Assembly: GCA_963733765.1 (NCBI GenBank)
Contig: CAVTEI010000007.1
Span: forward strand, 1 to 64,000
Origin: DATKAS01 sp963733765
GTDB taxonomy: Bacteria > Actinomycetota > Acidimicrobiia > Acidimicrobiales > DATKAS01
Reading direction: 5' to 3'
DNA: 64,000 nt
Shown: positions 54,179-63,396 of the stretch, one piece after another
Layout of the letters: every line of letters starts with the position of its first letter
Position numbering within the stretch: position 1 is the stretch's first letter
Program-made: the position numbers and the translations under genes
Notes under the pieces: model-generated
The model's database searches: none
Told to the model about the DNA's origin: nothing
The model's input: only the letters and a program-made list of their open reading frames with translations

Positions 54179-55114
54179 ATGCAGGCCGGCGCCGAACGCG
54201 CCGTCGCTGCGCTCGCGGCTGAGCAGCACGGTGCATTCGGCATTCGTCAGGCCGCTGAAAGAGGCGTCACAGAGAAAGAACGTCGAGTGCGTGTCGCGCG
54301 CGGCGAGTGGGAGCTACCGCTGCCCGGGGTGCTCGTGGTCGCCGGCGCTCCGCGCACGTGGCGACAGCGCCTGATGATCGCGACGTTGGCGACTTCGGGG
54401 GCCGTCTCGCATCGCACCGCGGCAGTGCTGGAGCAGCTCGACGGGTTCTTCGGGCAGCCCTTGGAGCTCAGCGTGCCCCGCCGGGTGCGGGGGGAGGTCC
54501 CAGGCTTCACCATCCACCACACGACGATGTTCGACGAGTGCGACATCACGACGGTCGACGGTATCCCTTGCACAAACGTGGCTCGCACGCTCTGTGACCT
54601 GGGCGCGGTGGTCCCAGACGATCTCGTGGAGCAGGCTCTCGACGACGCGCTGCGTCGCGACTTCAGTCAGCGGTGGATCGAGGAGACCCTCAATCGTGTC
54701 GATCGCCCCGGCAAGAGCGGAACGGCCTCGCTCCGGCGCGTGCTGGCACGAGCCGATCGAATCGGGCGGCTACCAGACAGCCGGTTCGAGCGCCTGATCG
54801 AACGAGTCATCGTCGGGGCTGGCCTCCCCCGCCCCGTCCGTCAGCACCCGGTGCACGACGCGACGGGCCGGCTGCTGGGCCGCATCGACGTGGCCTGGCC
54901 CGACATCGCGCTCGGCATAGAGGCCACGAGTGATCGGTGGCACCGGACGCCGCGGAAGCAGCAGCGCGACGCGGCGCGCGACGACGCCATCACTCGCCAG
55001 GGCTGGGAGCTGCTCTACCCGGAATGGGCCGACGCGATTGCCCCGGCGGCCTTCATCGAAGTGGTCGGCGAGAAGTTCGAAGCCCGCCGATTGTTGCGTC
55101 AGACGCCCGCATAG
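54179..55114 (+). CDS. AbiEi-type antitoxin domain / DUF559-like nuclease-fold protein
   Basis: 311 residues. The N-terminus (AAEQHGAFGIRQAAERGVTEKERRVRVARGEW, seen as GAFGIRQAAE and RRVRVARGEW) is the winged-helix AbiEi/type IV antitoxin-like domain. AVSHRTAAVLEQLDG and VDGIPCTNVARTLCDLG follow. The C-terminal 90 residues (LLGRIDVAWPDIALGIEA, RTPRKQQRDAARDDAI, GWELLYPEWAD) match the DUF559/Vsr-like endonuclease fold, although the usual ExK-type core is weak (IDVAW, EATSDRWH). No partner toxin gene beside it. The stop TAG lies inside repeat copy 2. Confidence 0.75.
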   Translation: MQAGAERAVAALAAEQHGAFGIRQAAERGVTEKERRVRVARGEWELPLPGVLVVAGAPRTWRQRLMIATLATSGAVSHRTAAVLEQLDGFFGQPLELSVPRRVRGEVPGFTIHHTTMFDECDITTVDGIPCTNVARTLCDLGAVVPDDLVEQALDDALRRDFSQRWIEETLNRVDRPGKSGTASLRRVLARADRIGRLPDSRFERLIERVIVGAGLPRPVRQHPVHDATGRLLGRIDVAWPDIALGIEATSDRWHRTPRKQQRDAARDDAITRQGWELLYPEWADAIAPAAFIEVVGEKFEARRLLRQTPA

Positions 55115-55137
55115 GGCGGATGGCGCGACAATTGCCC
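55089..55137. repeat. REP-like palindromic repeat, copy 2 (contains the AbiEi-like stop codon)
   Basis: ATTGTTGCG ... CGCCC-GCATA-GGGCG ... CGCGACAATTGCC. The gene's last five codons and its TAG stop are formed by the repeat's left arm and loop. Confidence 0.8.
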
Positions 55138-55159
55138 GCAGCGCAGCGCACAGAGCGCG

Positions 55160-55207
55160 AACTGTTGCAGGAGCCGCCCGCATAGGGCGGATGGCGCAAC
55201 AATTGCC
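55160..55207. repeat. REP-like palindromic repeat, copy 3
   Basis: AACTGTTGC ... CCGCCC-GCATA-GGGCGG ... GCGCAACAATTGCC, 22 bases after copy 2. The core GCCCGCATAGGGCGGATGGCGC is shared with copy 2. Confidence 0.8.
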
Positions 55208-55225
55208 GGGAGGGGACCGCGGGGG

Positions 55226-56884
55226 TCAGAGCGTGCGGCCGTCGAGGTAGACGAGGCCGTTGTTGCCGTCGACCGTGATGGTCTGGCCGGTCTTGATGAC
55301 CGTGGTGCCGGTGACGGAGCCGACGACCGCGGGCACGCCGAACTCTCGAGCGACGATCGCGCAGTGCGACAGCACTCCGCCGACGTCGGAGACGACAGCG
55401 CCGGCGATCGAGAAGTAGCGGCACCCACGGCGGCAAGGTCATCTCGCACACCATGACCTCGCCCTCTTCCAGGTCACCGGCCTCGGCGAGCGAGCGCACG
55501 ACCGCGAGCCTTCGCGGTGAGGACGCCGGGGGAGCCGGCGACGGCCCGGATGATGTTCGGGTCGGGGTTGTCGTCGGGCGGCACCATGCCGAGCAGGCGG
55601 AACACGATCGCGTCCATGAACGGATCCGCCGGAGCATCGGGCGGGATCTCGGGCGGGTTGCCGATCGACGTGGGCGCGATGACCTTGCCCGCCGCTTCGA
55701 ACGTCGCTCGCCGCTCCGCGACGACCGCGCGGCGATCACCGCCGTTCAGCAGCGCGTCGGGCACCTCGGGCGCCCGGAGGAAGAACACATCGTCGGGCTG
55801 GTCGAACACGCCCTTCTCGACGAGTCGCTGGCCCATCGCGAGCGCGAATCGACGGAACACGCCGACGCCAAGCTGATCGATGTAGAACGCGTGATCCTCG
55901 GTGACGGGGAAGCTGTACCGCGCCGCCTCGTAGAGCTCGTCGAACTTGGCGAGCTTCTCGGGGTCGTTCGCCAGCTTGGCCCGCGCCTTGGCGAGCAGCT
56001 CCTCGCGCTGCTTCACCGCATTCTGGTACAGCCGCTCGGGAGCCTCGCTGTCGTCGAGCCCCACGAAACCCGCGATGCTCGACAGGGCGATCGACTCGTC
56101 CTCGCGCCACGGGATGTCGGCGAGGTCGTACACGGCGTCACTGCGCCATCCGAACTCCTCGAGGAAGTCGCGGAGCTTTGCGTGGAACGCGCGGCCGTCG
56201 TCGCTCTTGTCGAGCTCGGCCGACGATCTCGTTCGACGCCTTCTCGGCGAACAGCTTTGACAGGGTCGGACTGTTCTTGACGTCGCGGCTGAGCTTCCAC
56301 ATGTCACGGCTGACGTCGACCGAGCGCGTGTGGAACCCCTGGAGCGTCTGATACGCCTCGGTCGACTCCACGGGCTGCATGATCTCGTCGTACATGTCGC
56401 AGAACGCGCTGCTCGACAACAGGACGAAGTTGATGTGCCCGTGGATCCACCACTGGTATCGCATGTGGTCGGTGAACTCTTCGAGCTTCTTCACGAACTC
56501 GGCATCGCTCAGGCCGGAGTAGTCCGCGGTCTTGGCCGGCTCGTTCTTGGCGATGACGGTGGGCTTCCACTCCTCGTCCCACATCTTGCCGACGCCGGGG
56601 ACCTTCGCCGCCAGCGTGTCCTGGTAGCGGCTCAGCCGGTCCTCGATGACGCCGCCGTCGGCGACGGGGTGGAAGGAGACGTAGACGTAGTGGTTGATCT
56701 CCTTCGGCGTCACCATGATCGGGCAGTCGTACTCGGCCTGCGCCTTGGTGAACCCCTGGGCCAATGTCTCGATGATCAAGTCGAACGACAGCGGCGTGAT
56801 CGGCCGCGGTGCGTGCATCTTGTCGAGGTTCCAGAAGCCCTCGATCTCGTCGGACGTCGGGAACACAACCTCAGTCGTCGACAC
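55226..56884 (-). CDS. PEP-utilising-enzyme mobile-domain protein, copy 3 (frameshifted)
   Basis: About 553 residues from GTG 56884. Helical region: GFWNLDKMHAPRPITPL, WWIHGHINFVLLSSSAF, VDVSRDMWKLSRDV, FLEEFGWRSDAVYDLADIPW, YSFPVTEDHAFYIDQLGVGV and VFFLRAPEV. The C-terminal swivelling domain spans several frames: EEGEVMVCEMT, then VGGVLSHCAIVAREFGVPAVVG with the phospho-His, ending NNGLVYLDGRTL. Indels near 56225, 55500-55515 and 55400-55420. More divergent than copies 1 and 2 (an HCAIV instead of HAAIV/HTAIV loop). It lies downstream of, and convergent with, the MetE/SAM-MT/EaCoMT-like set. Confidence 0.78.
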
Positions 56885-56954
56885 GTCGTGACCCCCCAAT
56901 GGTGTGTGCGAACTGGGCGGAAGATACCAAACGCCCCACTAACGTGAGCCCGCT

Positions 56955-58105
56955 GTGTGCCAAGCCTCCGACGCGCTGAAAGCTGTGCGCCCAGCGAACG
57001 AGCCGCTGCCCCGTCACGCCTGGCGGAGCGCAGCACAACAGCGTCGAGCGCCGCTGATTGCCGACTGCGATCAGCGCGCGGTGCTCCTCGGCACGGCTGG
57101 CGGAGGAAACCCGAAGTCGACGCCGCGCGGGATACTCCAACGCGGTCGTCGTCGGCGACGCGGCGTACATCGTCGACTGCGGCGAGGGCGCCCACCGGCA
57201 GATGTGGCGCGCGGGCATCGGGATCAACCCGGGCTTCGACCGCACCCGGCCGATCGTCAGAGCGATCTTCCTCACCCACCTCCACGGCGACCACATCGTC
57301 GACTTGCCCAACTTCTTCATGGGGAGCTGGCCGCCGCACGTCGTCGACGTGTACGGGCCCGGTCCGGCCGGCCTGCCGATCCCGGTCGTTCCCTCCCGAC
57401 GCCGACGTCCCGCTGGTCTTCCCCGACGAGCCCGCGCCCGGGCACTCGAGCGGCGCTCGACCACATGCTCCGGGCCTTCGCCTACAACATCAACCTCCGC
57501 ATCGCGGACGAGGGACGCAAGGACGTGACGCAGTCGGTGGCTGTGCACGAGATCGGCGTGTCTCGCGACGCCTACGTCCCCGACATCGATCTCGGCGTCG
57601 TGGCCGACTGCACGAGTCCCGCATCGGCGGCGCCGCCCATGGAGCCTGTCGTCATCTATCCCGGAGGACGATCGCGGTGTGCAGGTGAGCGCGGTGCTCG
57701 TGCAGCACGCGCCGGTGTTTCCCGGCGTTCGGCTTCCGGTTCGACACCCCGGGCGGCTCAGTGGTGTTCTCGGGCGACACCGGCGAGTGCGAGAACGTGG
57801 CCCGGCTCGCACGCGACGCCGACCTGCTCGTCCACGAGGTCATCGACGTCGACCGGCTCGCCGCTCGACTCAGCACGCTGCCGAACGGGGAGGCGGTGCG
57901 CAACCACCTGGCCAGCTCGCATTCGTCGCCCGAACAGGTCGGCACGATCGCCACGAAGGCGGGCGTTCGGCAACTCGCGCTGACGCACCTCGTGCCCGGC
58001 GACTTCGAGGTTCCCGAGGAGGAGTGGGAAGCGCGTGTGCGCACCACGTACGACGGCGAGGTGCTCTGCGGAGTCGACCTCGACGAGTACGCGCTACGAG
58101 CCTGA
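56955..58105 (+). CDS. Metallo-beta-lactamase-fold hydrolase (RNase Z-like), frameshifted
   Basis: About 330-380 residues. VLLGTAGGGNPKST, AYIVDCGEGAHRQMW, FLTHLHGDHIVDLPNFF (HxHxDH zinc motif), VQHAPVFP, GSVVFSGDTGECENVARLARDADLLVHEV (Asp and His ligands) and LTHLVPGDF (final His). These make an arylsulfatase/RNase Z-like MBL enzyme acting on small molecules. Indels near 57125, 57400, 57445, 57665 and 57720. The start is unclear: GTG 56955 keeps frame, but homologues generally begin just before VLLGTAGG, around 57075. Overlaps the convergent esterase by 12 bp. Confidence 0.78.
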
Positions 58106-58881
58106 ACCCGCGTCGACGCGACGCAGGAACGCGAGCCCCCGCTCGAAGATCGCCTCGACGTCAGGAGCCCCGCCGAAGAAGTGATCGGCGTCCGGGGATG
58201 GCGTCGAGCTCGGCGGGCGCGCCGACATCACCCAGCGCCTTGACCAGCCGCTCCCCTTGGTCGAACGGCACCCAGGTGTCGGCTTCGCCGTGCTGCACGA
58301 AGAACGGCGGGGCGTCGGAGCGCACATGACTCACCGCGCTCGCATCACGCGCCCGCTCGAGGTGCTCACCGATCGGACCGCCGAACAACTGCGCCTCGGG
58401 CGTGTCGGCCGCTTCCAAGTCCAACGCCGTGAAGTCGCTCACCGCGTACCAGATCAGCGCACCCGCTACCGGCGGCGCGTCGGGTACGAGCGCCGCCAAT
58501 GCCGCCAAGGTCCCGCCGCCGGAGGCGCCCCAGAGGTAGACGCGATCGGCGGCCAGGCCCTGCTCATCGGCATGCGCACGCAGCCACCGCAGACCCTCGA
58601 CGACATCGTCGATCTGGGCGGGGAATGTGGCTTCCCCGCTGAAGCGGTAGCTCAGCGCAACGACCGCGAACCCGGCCTCGCAGATGCGGTCGAAGCACCC
58701 GCGTTCCCACTCGCGCGTCTCTCGAGGCGGACGCCGATGACCGACCCTCCACCCTCCGCCATGGATGAAGGCGACGACGGGGAGTACTCCGGTCGCCGAG
58801 CGCGTCGCGGTAGATGTCGAGCTCGAGCGCACGGTACCCCTCTCGCTCCGCGAACACGACGGCCTTGTCGATGTCGATCAT
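58094..58881 (-). CDS. Alpha/beta hydrolase, BD-FAE/esterase type (two frameshifts)
   Basis: About 262 residues: N-terminal LELDIYRDALGD, then VVAFIHGGGWRVGHR (oxyanion HGGGW), FAVVALSYRFSGEATFPAQIDDVVEGLRWLRAHA in pieces, VYLWGASGGGTLAALAAL (nucleophile Ser) and PPFFVQHGEADTWVPFDQGERL (Asp). DADHFFGG (His) lies in another frame after an indel near 58195; another indel lies near 58790. Hormone-sensitive-lipase/carboxylesterase group. It diverges from the hydratase gene across 19 bp. Confidence 0.84.
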
Positions 58882-58900
58882 TGGCTGCGAGGCTACGGCG

Positions 58901-59690
58901 ATGCTGACCGACGAGCAGATCTCCCAAGCCGCGCAGGCCCTCTACGACGCCGAGACCAAGAACGAACCGACGACGCCGATCTCGGAGGTCTATCCCGACG
59001 CGGACATCGAGGACGCGTACCGGATCTCGCAATCCGTGACCGACATGAAGCTGAAGGCGGGCCGCATCATCAAGGGTCACAAGATCGGGCTCACCTCGAA
59101 GGCGATGCGGTCGCTCACGGGCGCCACCGAGCCCGACTACGGGACGATGTTCGACGACTGGTTCGTCCTCGAAGCGAGCACCGTGTCTCGGGAGCGCATG
59201 AACCGCCCGCTCGTCGAGGTCGAGATCGCGTTCGTGCTGAAAGAGGATCTGCCCGGCCCGGCCGTGAACGCGGCGGATGTGATCCGCGCCACCGACTTCG
59301 TGCTGCCCTGCATCGAGATCGTCGACAGCCGCCAGAAGGGCCGCGGCCCGAACATGCTCGTCGACAGCATCTCCGACGCCGCGTCATGCGGGCTCGTGGT
59401 GCTCGGCGGCCGCCCGATCCGCCTCGTCGATGTCGACCTCCGCCGCATCGGGGCGAGCCTCGCGATCAACGGCGTCGTCGAGGAGAGCGGCGTGGCCTCG
59501 GCGGTCATGGGCAACCCCATCAACTCGATCGCCTGGCTCGCCAACAAGCTGCACGAATACGGCACCGCGCTCGAGGCGGGTCACGTGCTGCTGTCCGGGT
59601 CGTTCATCAAGGCGATCCCGTTCCACTCCGGGGACTCAGTCGTCGCGCATGTTCGACACACTGGGCGAGGTCACCTTCATCGCGGAGTAG
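58901..59690 (+). CDS. 2-oxo-hept-4-ene-1,7-dioate hydratase-like enzyme (HpaH type), one frameshift
   Basis: About 262 residues, matching HpaH/XylJ length. GRIIKGHKIGLTSKAM, EPDYGTMFDDWF, RPLVEVEIAFVL (Glu metal ligands), ATDFVLPCIEIVDSR, DSISDAASCGLVVLGGRPI and ANKLHEYGTALEAGHVLLSGSF follow HpaH closely (GHKIGLTSKAM, EPDYG). An indel near 59650 separates GDSVV from MFDTLGEVTFIAE. ATG 58901. Hydrates a 2-hydroxy-alkadienoate produced after extradiol cleavage, giving the 4-hydroxy-2-oxo acid that HpaI-type aldolases split. Confidence 0.88.
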
Positions 59691-59693
59691 GCG

Positions 59694-60578
59694 ATGCGCT
59701 ACGGCGTGACCTTCAGCCATCCCGATCTCGGCAACGACCCGGGCTTCATCAAGGAATACGCCCAAGGAGTCGAGGGCGCCGGCTTCGACCACCTCCTCGC
59801 CGCCGAGCACGTCATCGGCGGACACCCCGATCGCCTCACCGACGAGAAGGTCCACACCTACGACGTGCCGTATCACGAGCCGTTCGTGCTGTTCGGCTTC
59901 CTCGGCGCGGTGACCGAGACGCTCGAGCTCGTCACGAGCATCGTGATCCTCCCCCAGCGCCAGACCGCGCTCCTTGCCAAGCAGGCCGCGGAGCTCGACC
60001 TGCTGACCGGTGGTCGCCTCCGCCTCGGCGTGGGCGTCGGCCGCAACTGGATGGAGTACGAAGCGCTCAACGAGGACTTCTCGAACCGCGGCGCGCGCAT
60101 CGAGGAGCAGATCGAGGTGCTGCGCCTCCTCTGGACGCAGGAGCTCGTCACCTTCGAGGGGCGCTGGCACCACCTCGACCGCATGGGCCTCAACCCGATG
60201 CCGATCCAGCGGCCGATCCCGATCTGGATGGGCGCATGGTTCGGGGCGATCGTCGAGAAGGTGCTGCGCCGCACCGGGCGCATGGCCGACGGGTGGTTGC
60301 CGCAGTACCCACCCGGTCCCGAGCTCGCCGACGCGATCGACCGGATGCGCGGCTACGCGATGGAGGCCGGACGCGACCCGGGATCGGTGGGCATCGAGTG
60401 CCGGATTCGAGTGAAGGCCGGCGAGGATCCTGCGAAGTGGGTCGAGCTCGCGAGTGCCTATCGCGACCTCGGAGCGACACACCTGAGCGTCATGACCGCG
60501 GGCGGCGGCTTCTCCACGCCGCAAGAGCACCTCGACGCCGCGATCGCCTGGCGGGAAGCGATGCGCGCCCTCGACTAG
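59694..60578 (+). CDS. LLM-class F420-dependent-type oxidoreductase
   Basis: 294 residues, intact: MRYGVTFSHPDLGNDPGF, GFDHLLAAEHVIGG, LELVTSIVILPQRQTALLAKQAAELDLLTGGRLRLGVGVGRNWMEYEA (in part) and PIPIWMGAWFGAIVEKVLRRTGRMADGWLP. This is the TIGR03619-like, shorter LLM type, distinct from the two long LLM enzymes of the LysR-linked operon; many members use F420. Starts three bases after the hydratase stop, so co-transcribed. Confidence 0.9.
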   Translation: MRYGVTFSHPDLGNDPGFIKEYAQGVEGAGFDHLLAAEHVIGGHPDRLTDEKVHTYDVPYHEPFVLFGFLGAVTETLELVTSIVILPQRQTALLAKQAAELDLLTGGRLRLGVGVGRNWMEYEALNEDFSNRGARIEEQIEVLRLLWTQELVTFEGRWHHLDRMGLNPMPIQRPIPIWMGAWFGAIVEKVLRRTGRMADGWLPQYPPGPELADAIDRMRGYAMEAGRDPGSVGIECRIRVKAGEDPAKWVELASAYRDLGATHLSVMTAGGGFSTPQEHLDAAIAWREAMRALD

Positions 60579-60587
60579 TCAGCCGAT

Positions 60588-61346
60588 TCAGGTCGTGGCC
60601 GCTCGGGCTGCCTTCTCGTCGGCCCGCAGTGCCTGCAGGACGGGCGCGGCATCGAAGCCCACGGTGATCATCCGAAAGCCACGTTCGTGGCGCGCTGCGG
60701 CGAGCGCGGCGCTCGCGTGGATCCCCGCCACCACCCCGTGGCGCTCGCATCCCGCGACGATCGTGGCGAGCGCGCTCTGGAAGGGGTCGCCCTGCTGGTC
60801 GAGCCCCGGCGGCAAGCCATACGTCACCGAGAGGTCGGCGGGGCCGACGTAGACCGCGTCGATGCCCGGGACCGCCAAGATGTCATCGAGGGTCTCGACG
60901 GCGCCGCGAGTCTCGATCATCGGGATGCACGCCACCGACTCGTTCGCGGCACCGAAGTACGCGCCGCCGTACCGCATCCCGGCACTGAGCGGGCCGAAGC
61001 TCCGAGTGCCCGTGGGCGCATACCGGCAGGCATCAACGGCTCGCTTCGCTTCCTCGGGGCTGTTGACCATCGGGATGATCACGCCCATCGCGCCCGCGTC
61101 GAGCACGCGGCCGATGATGCCCTGCTCGTTCCATGGCACCCGCACGATCGGGACCGTCGGCGTGCGCGCCATCGCGCTCAGCATCGCGACCGTCTGCTCG
61201 TAGTCCGCGAGTCCGTGCTGCATGTCGATGCACACGTAGTCGAAGCCCGATGTCGCGGCGGCCTCGGCAACGAACGGATCGCGCAAGGAGAGCCAGGCGC
61301 CGAGCGCCGTCTTGCCCTCGCTCCACACGCTCTTCAAGGAGTTCAT
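60588..61346 (-). CDS. HpcH/HpaI family aldolase
   Basis: 252 residues from ATG 61346: VCIDMQHGLADYEQ (catalytic His), PIVRVPWNEQGIIGRVLDAGAMGVIIPMV, IPMIETRGAVETLD (metal Glu) and VYVGPADLSVTYG (metal Asp). Matches 4-hydroxy-2-oxo-heptane-1,7-dioate aldolase (class II, divalent metal), which releases pyruvate and an aldehyde. It overlaps the ThDP enzyme stop by one base (TGATG). Converges on the LLM gene with a nine-base gap. No frameshift. Confidence 0.9.
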   Translation of the reverse strand: MNSLKSVWSEGKTALGAWLSLRDPFVAEAAATSGFDYVCIDMQHGLADYEQTVAMLSAMARTPTVPIVRVPWNEQGIIGRVLDAGAMGVIIPMVNSPEEAKRAVDACRYAPTGTRSFGPLSAGMRYGGAYFGAANESVACIPMIETRGAVETLDDILAVPGIDAVYVGPADLSVTYGLPPGLDQQGDPFQSALATIVAGCERHGVVAGIHASAALAAARHERGFRMITVGFDAAPVLQALRADEKAARAATT

Positions 61347-62997
61347 CACGCCAGCCTTTCTCGCAACGTCAACAGGCCCCACAGGTCGGGCTGGGGTCCG
61401 ATGGGCACGTCGATGAGCGCGGGGCCACCCGCGGCAATCGCGCGATCGAGCGTGCCCCGAAGCTCGCCGAGCTCAGTGACCCGGTGACCGGCCACGCCGA
61501 AGCTCTCCGCCAGCTGCGACGAGATCGGGGTTCTGCAGCCGGGACGCGATCTCGTGACCCGTGCTCTCCTGCTGCATGCGCAGCACGTTGCCGTACGCGT
61601 CGTCGCGGAACACCACCGCGACGACGCCGATGTCGTGTTGCGCGGCGGTCGCGAGCTCGCCGACGTTGTAGAGAAAGCCGCCGTCGCCGCTCACGGACAC
61701 GACGGGGCGATCTCCTACGCCCACCTTCGCCCCGAGCGCCGTCGCGTAGCCGAAGCCGAGCGTCCCCTGGTACCCCGACCCGAGGTACTCGCCCGGCGCC
61801 TCCACCGGATAGCCGTACCGCGCGTAGTAGCCCACTTGCGTCATCTCGTCGACGAGCACGCCGCCCGCAGGGATCGCCGCGCGCAGCTGCTCGCAGCACA
61901 GTGCGAGCTCAGGAAAGCGCGCGGCGAGGCCGTCGCGCAGCTTCTGCTTCAGCGGCGCGATGGCGGCCGTTCGCTCCGCGACACCAGCCGGCGACAGCTG
62001 CGCAGCGTCGATCGCGTCCAACAACGAGATCAGCGCCTCGCGTGCGTCGGCCTCGATCGCGATGGACGGCTTCACGCTCTCATCGAGCTCGGTCGGGTCG
62101 ACGTCGATGCGGATGACATCCGCACCCTGGTGGCACGGGGAGCGGTCCGCGCGACAGGTGCGCTCGCGACCCGATGACGAGAATCACGTCGGCGACATCG
62201 AACAGCGAGGGCGCGGCCAGCATCGACAGCGCGAGCGGATGCGACGCCGGAATCGCGCCCTTCCCTTCGGTCGTCATGAGTACGGGCGCGCCGAGCCGCT
62301 CGGCCACCCCGATGAGAGCCGCGCCCGCGCCGAGTGCGCCGCCTCCGGCCACGATCACCGGGTGGGCAGCGCGCGCCAATCGATCGGCGGCTGCTTCCAC
62401 CAGCGCGAGATCGGGACGCTTCGGCTCGGGCAGCGCCGGCGGGCTCGTCCAAACGGCCGCCGTGCGCCGCAGCAACGTGTCCCAGCCGACCTGCAGTGCA
62501 TGCGGTCGCGGCCGCTCGTTCCCGCACAACGCGGTGAACACGGCGTCGACGAGGCCGGGGATCTCGTCGGGACTCATCGCGTGCTCACTGCGCCCGATCA
62601 CGCCGTCGAGCACCGCGTGCTGGTCGGGCAGCTCATGCAGCACGCCCCGCCCCCGCCCCAGGTCCCCCGCTGGCACTTGCCCCACTAGGCACAGCACTCG
62701 GGAACCACACGCGTACGCGGTCGCGAGGCCGGCAGCGGCGTTCAGCAAGCCGGGGCCAGGCACGACCGCGCACACGCCGACCTTGCCGGTGACACGCGAG
62801 TAGCCGTCGGCCATGTAGCTCGTCGCCTGCTCGTGACGTGTGTGAACGACGCGGATCGCGGGGTCGAGCGCGAACCCCTCGAACAGGCCGTCGAGCTGCA
62901 CACCGGGAAGGCCGAACACCACCTCGACGCCCCACCGGCGCAGCCCCTCGACAACGAGCTCGCCGCCCGTGCGCTCGGCTGTGTTGTCGGCAGTCAC
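61346..62997 (-). CDS. Thiamine-diphosphate-dependent enzyme (acetolactate synthase/2-oxoacid decarboxylase-like), frameshifted
   Basis: About 550 residues: WGVEVVFGLPGVQLDGLF, HTRHEQATSYMADGYSRVTGKVG (in part; catalytic Glu), AVVPGPGLLNAAAGLATAYACGS, PVIVAGGGALGAGA, then GEYLGSGYQGTLGFGYATALGAK and the ThDP motif GDGGFLYNVGELAT...FRDDAYGN. Indels near 62165, 62080-62095 and 61515-61525. GTG 62997 overlaps the RidA stop (GTGA). It would decarboxylate or ligate a 2-oxo acid; the CoA, aldehyde or acceptor product cannot be told. Confidence 0.85.
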
Positions 62998-63384
62998 TCG
63001 ACGTAGGCGATGAAGTCGCAGCTGATGAAGTTGCCGCCGCCGGCCGCCAGCTGCGTGTGACGCGCCGGCCGCGAGTCGGCGTCCGGGAAGTGCTCGACCC
63101 AGGGCCCGTTGACCGCGTCGCGCAGCTTCAGGTCGGGGACGTAGAAGGTCATCTTGGCGATGTGCTCCCAGCCGGCCCCGCCCGCCTCGAGCATCTCGCC
63201 GACGTGGTGGAAGAGGTTCGCGAGCTGCGCGCGCGTGATCTTCGGGGATGTCGTCCTGCCCCGGTGTGCGCGCCGGGATGATGCTCGAGATCAGCAGCGG
63301 CCCAACCCGCGAAGCCGTCGGGATCGGGTTGACGTGGTGGACGCTGTTCGCCTCGATCGACCGTCGCGCTGTGTCTCCTGCCAC
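62994..63384 (-). CDS. RidA/YjgF family protein (one frameshift)
   Basis: About 129 residues. IPTASRVGPLLISSIIPARTPGQDDIPED joins, after an indel near 63240, LFHHVGEMLEAGGAGWEHIAKMTFYVPDLKLRDAVNGPWVEHFPDADSRPARHTQL, seen by landmarks HVGEMLEAG, IAKMTFYV and SRPARHTQL with the conserved Arg. Rid proteins deaminate enamines/imines; some members are 2-aminomuconate deaminases. Between RraA- and ThDP-type genes in the same operon. Confidence 0.84.
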
Positions 63385-63396
63385 CGTGGTCCTCCC

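Noticed and set aside
54179..55114. A complete type IV toxin-antitoxin system around the AbiEi-like gene
   Set aside because: No AbiEii-type nucleotidyltransferase gene lies next to it; neighbours are metabolic genes.
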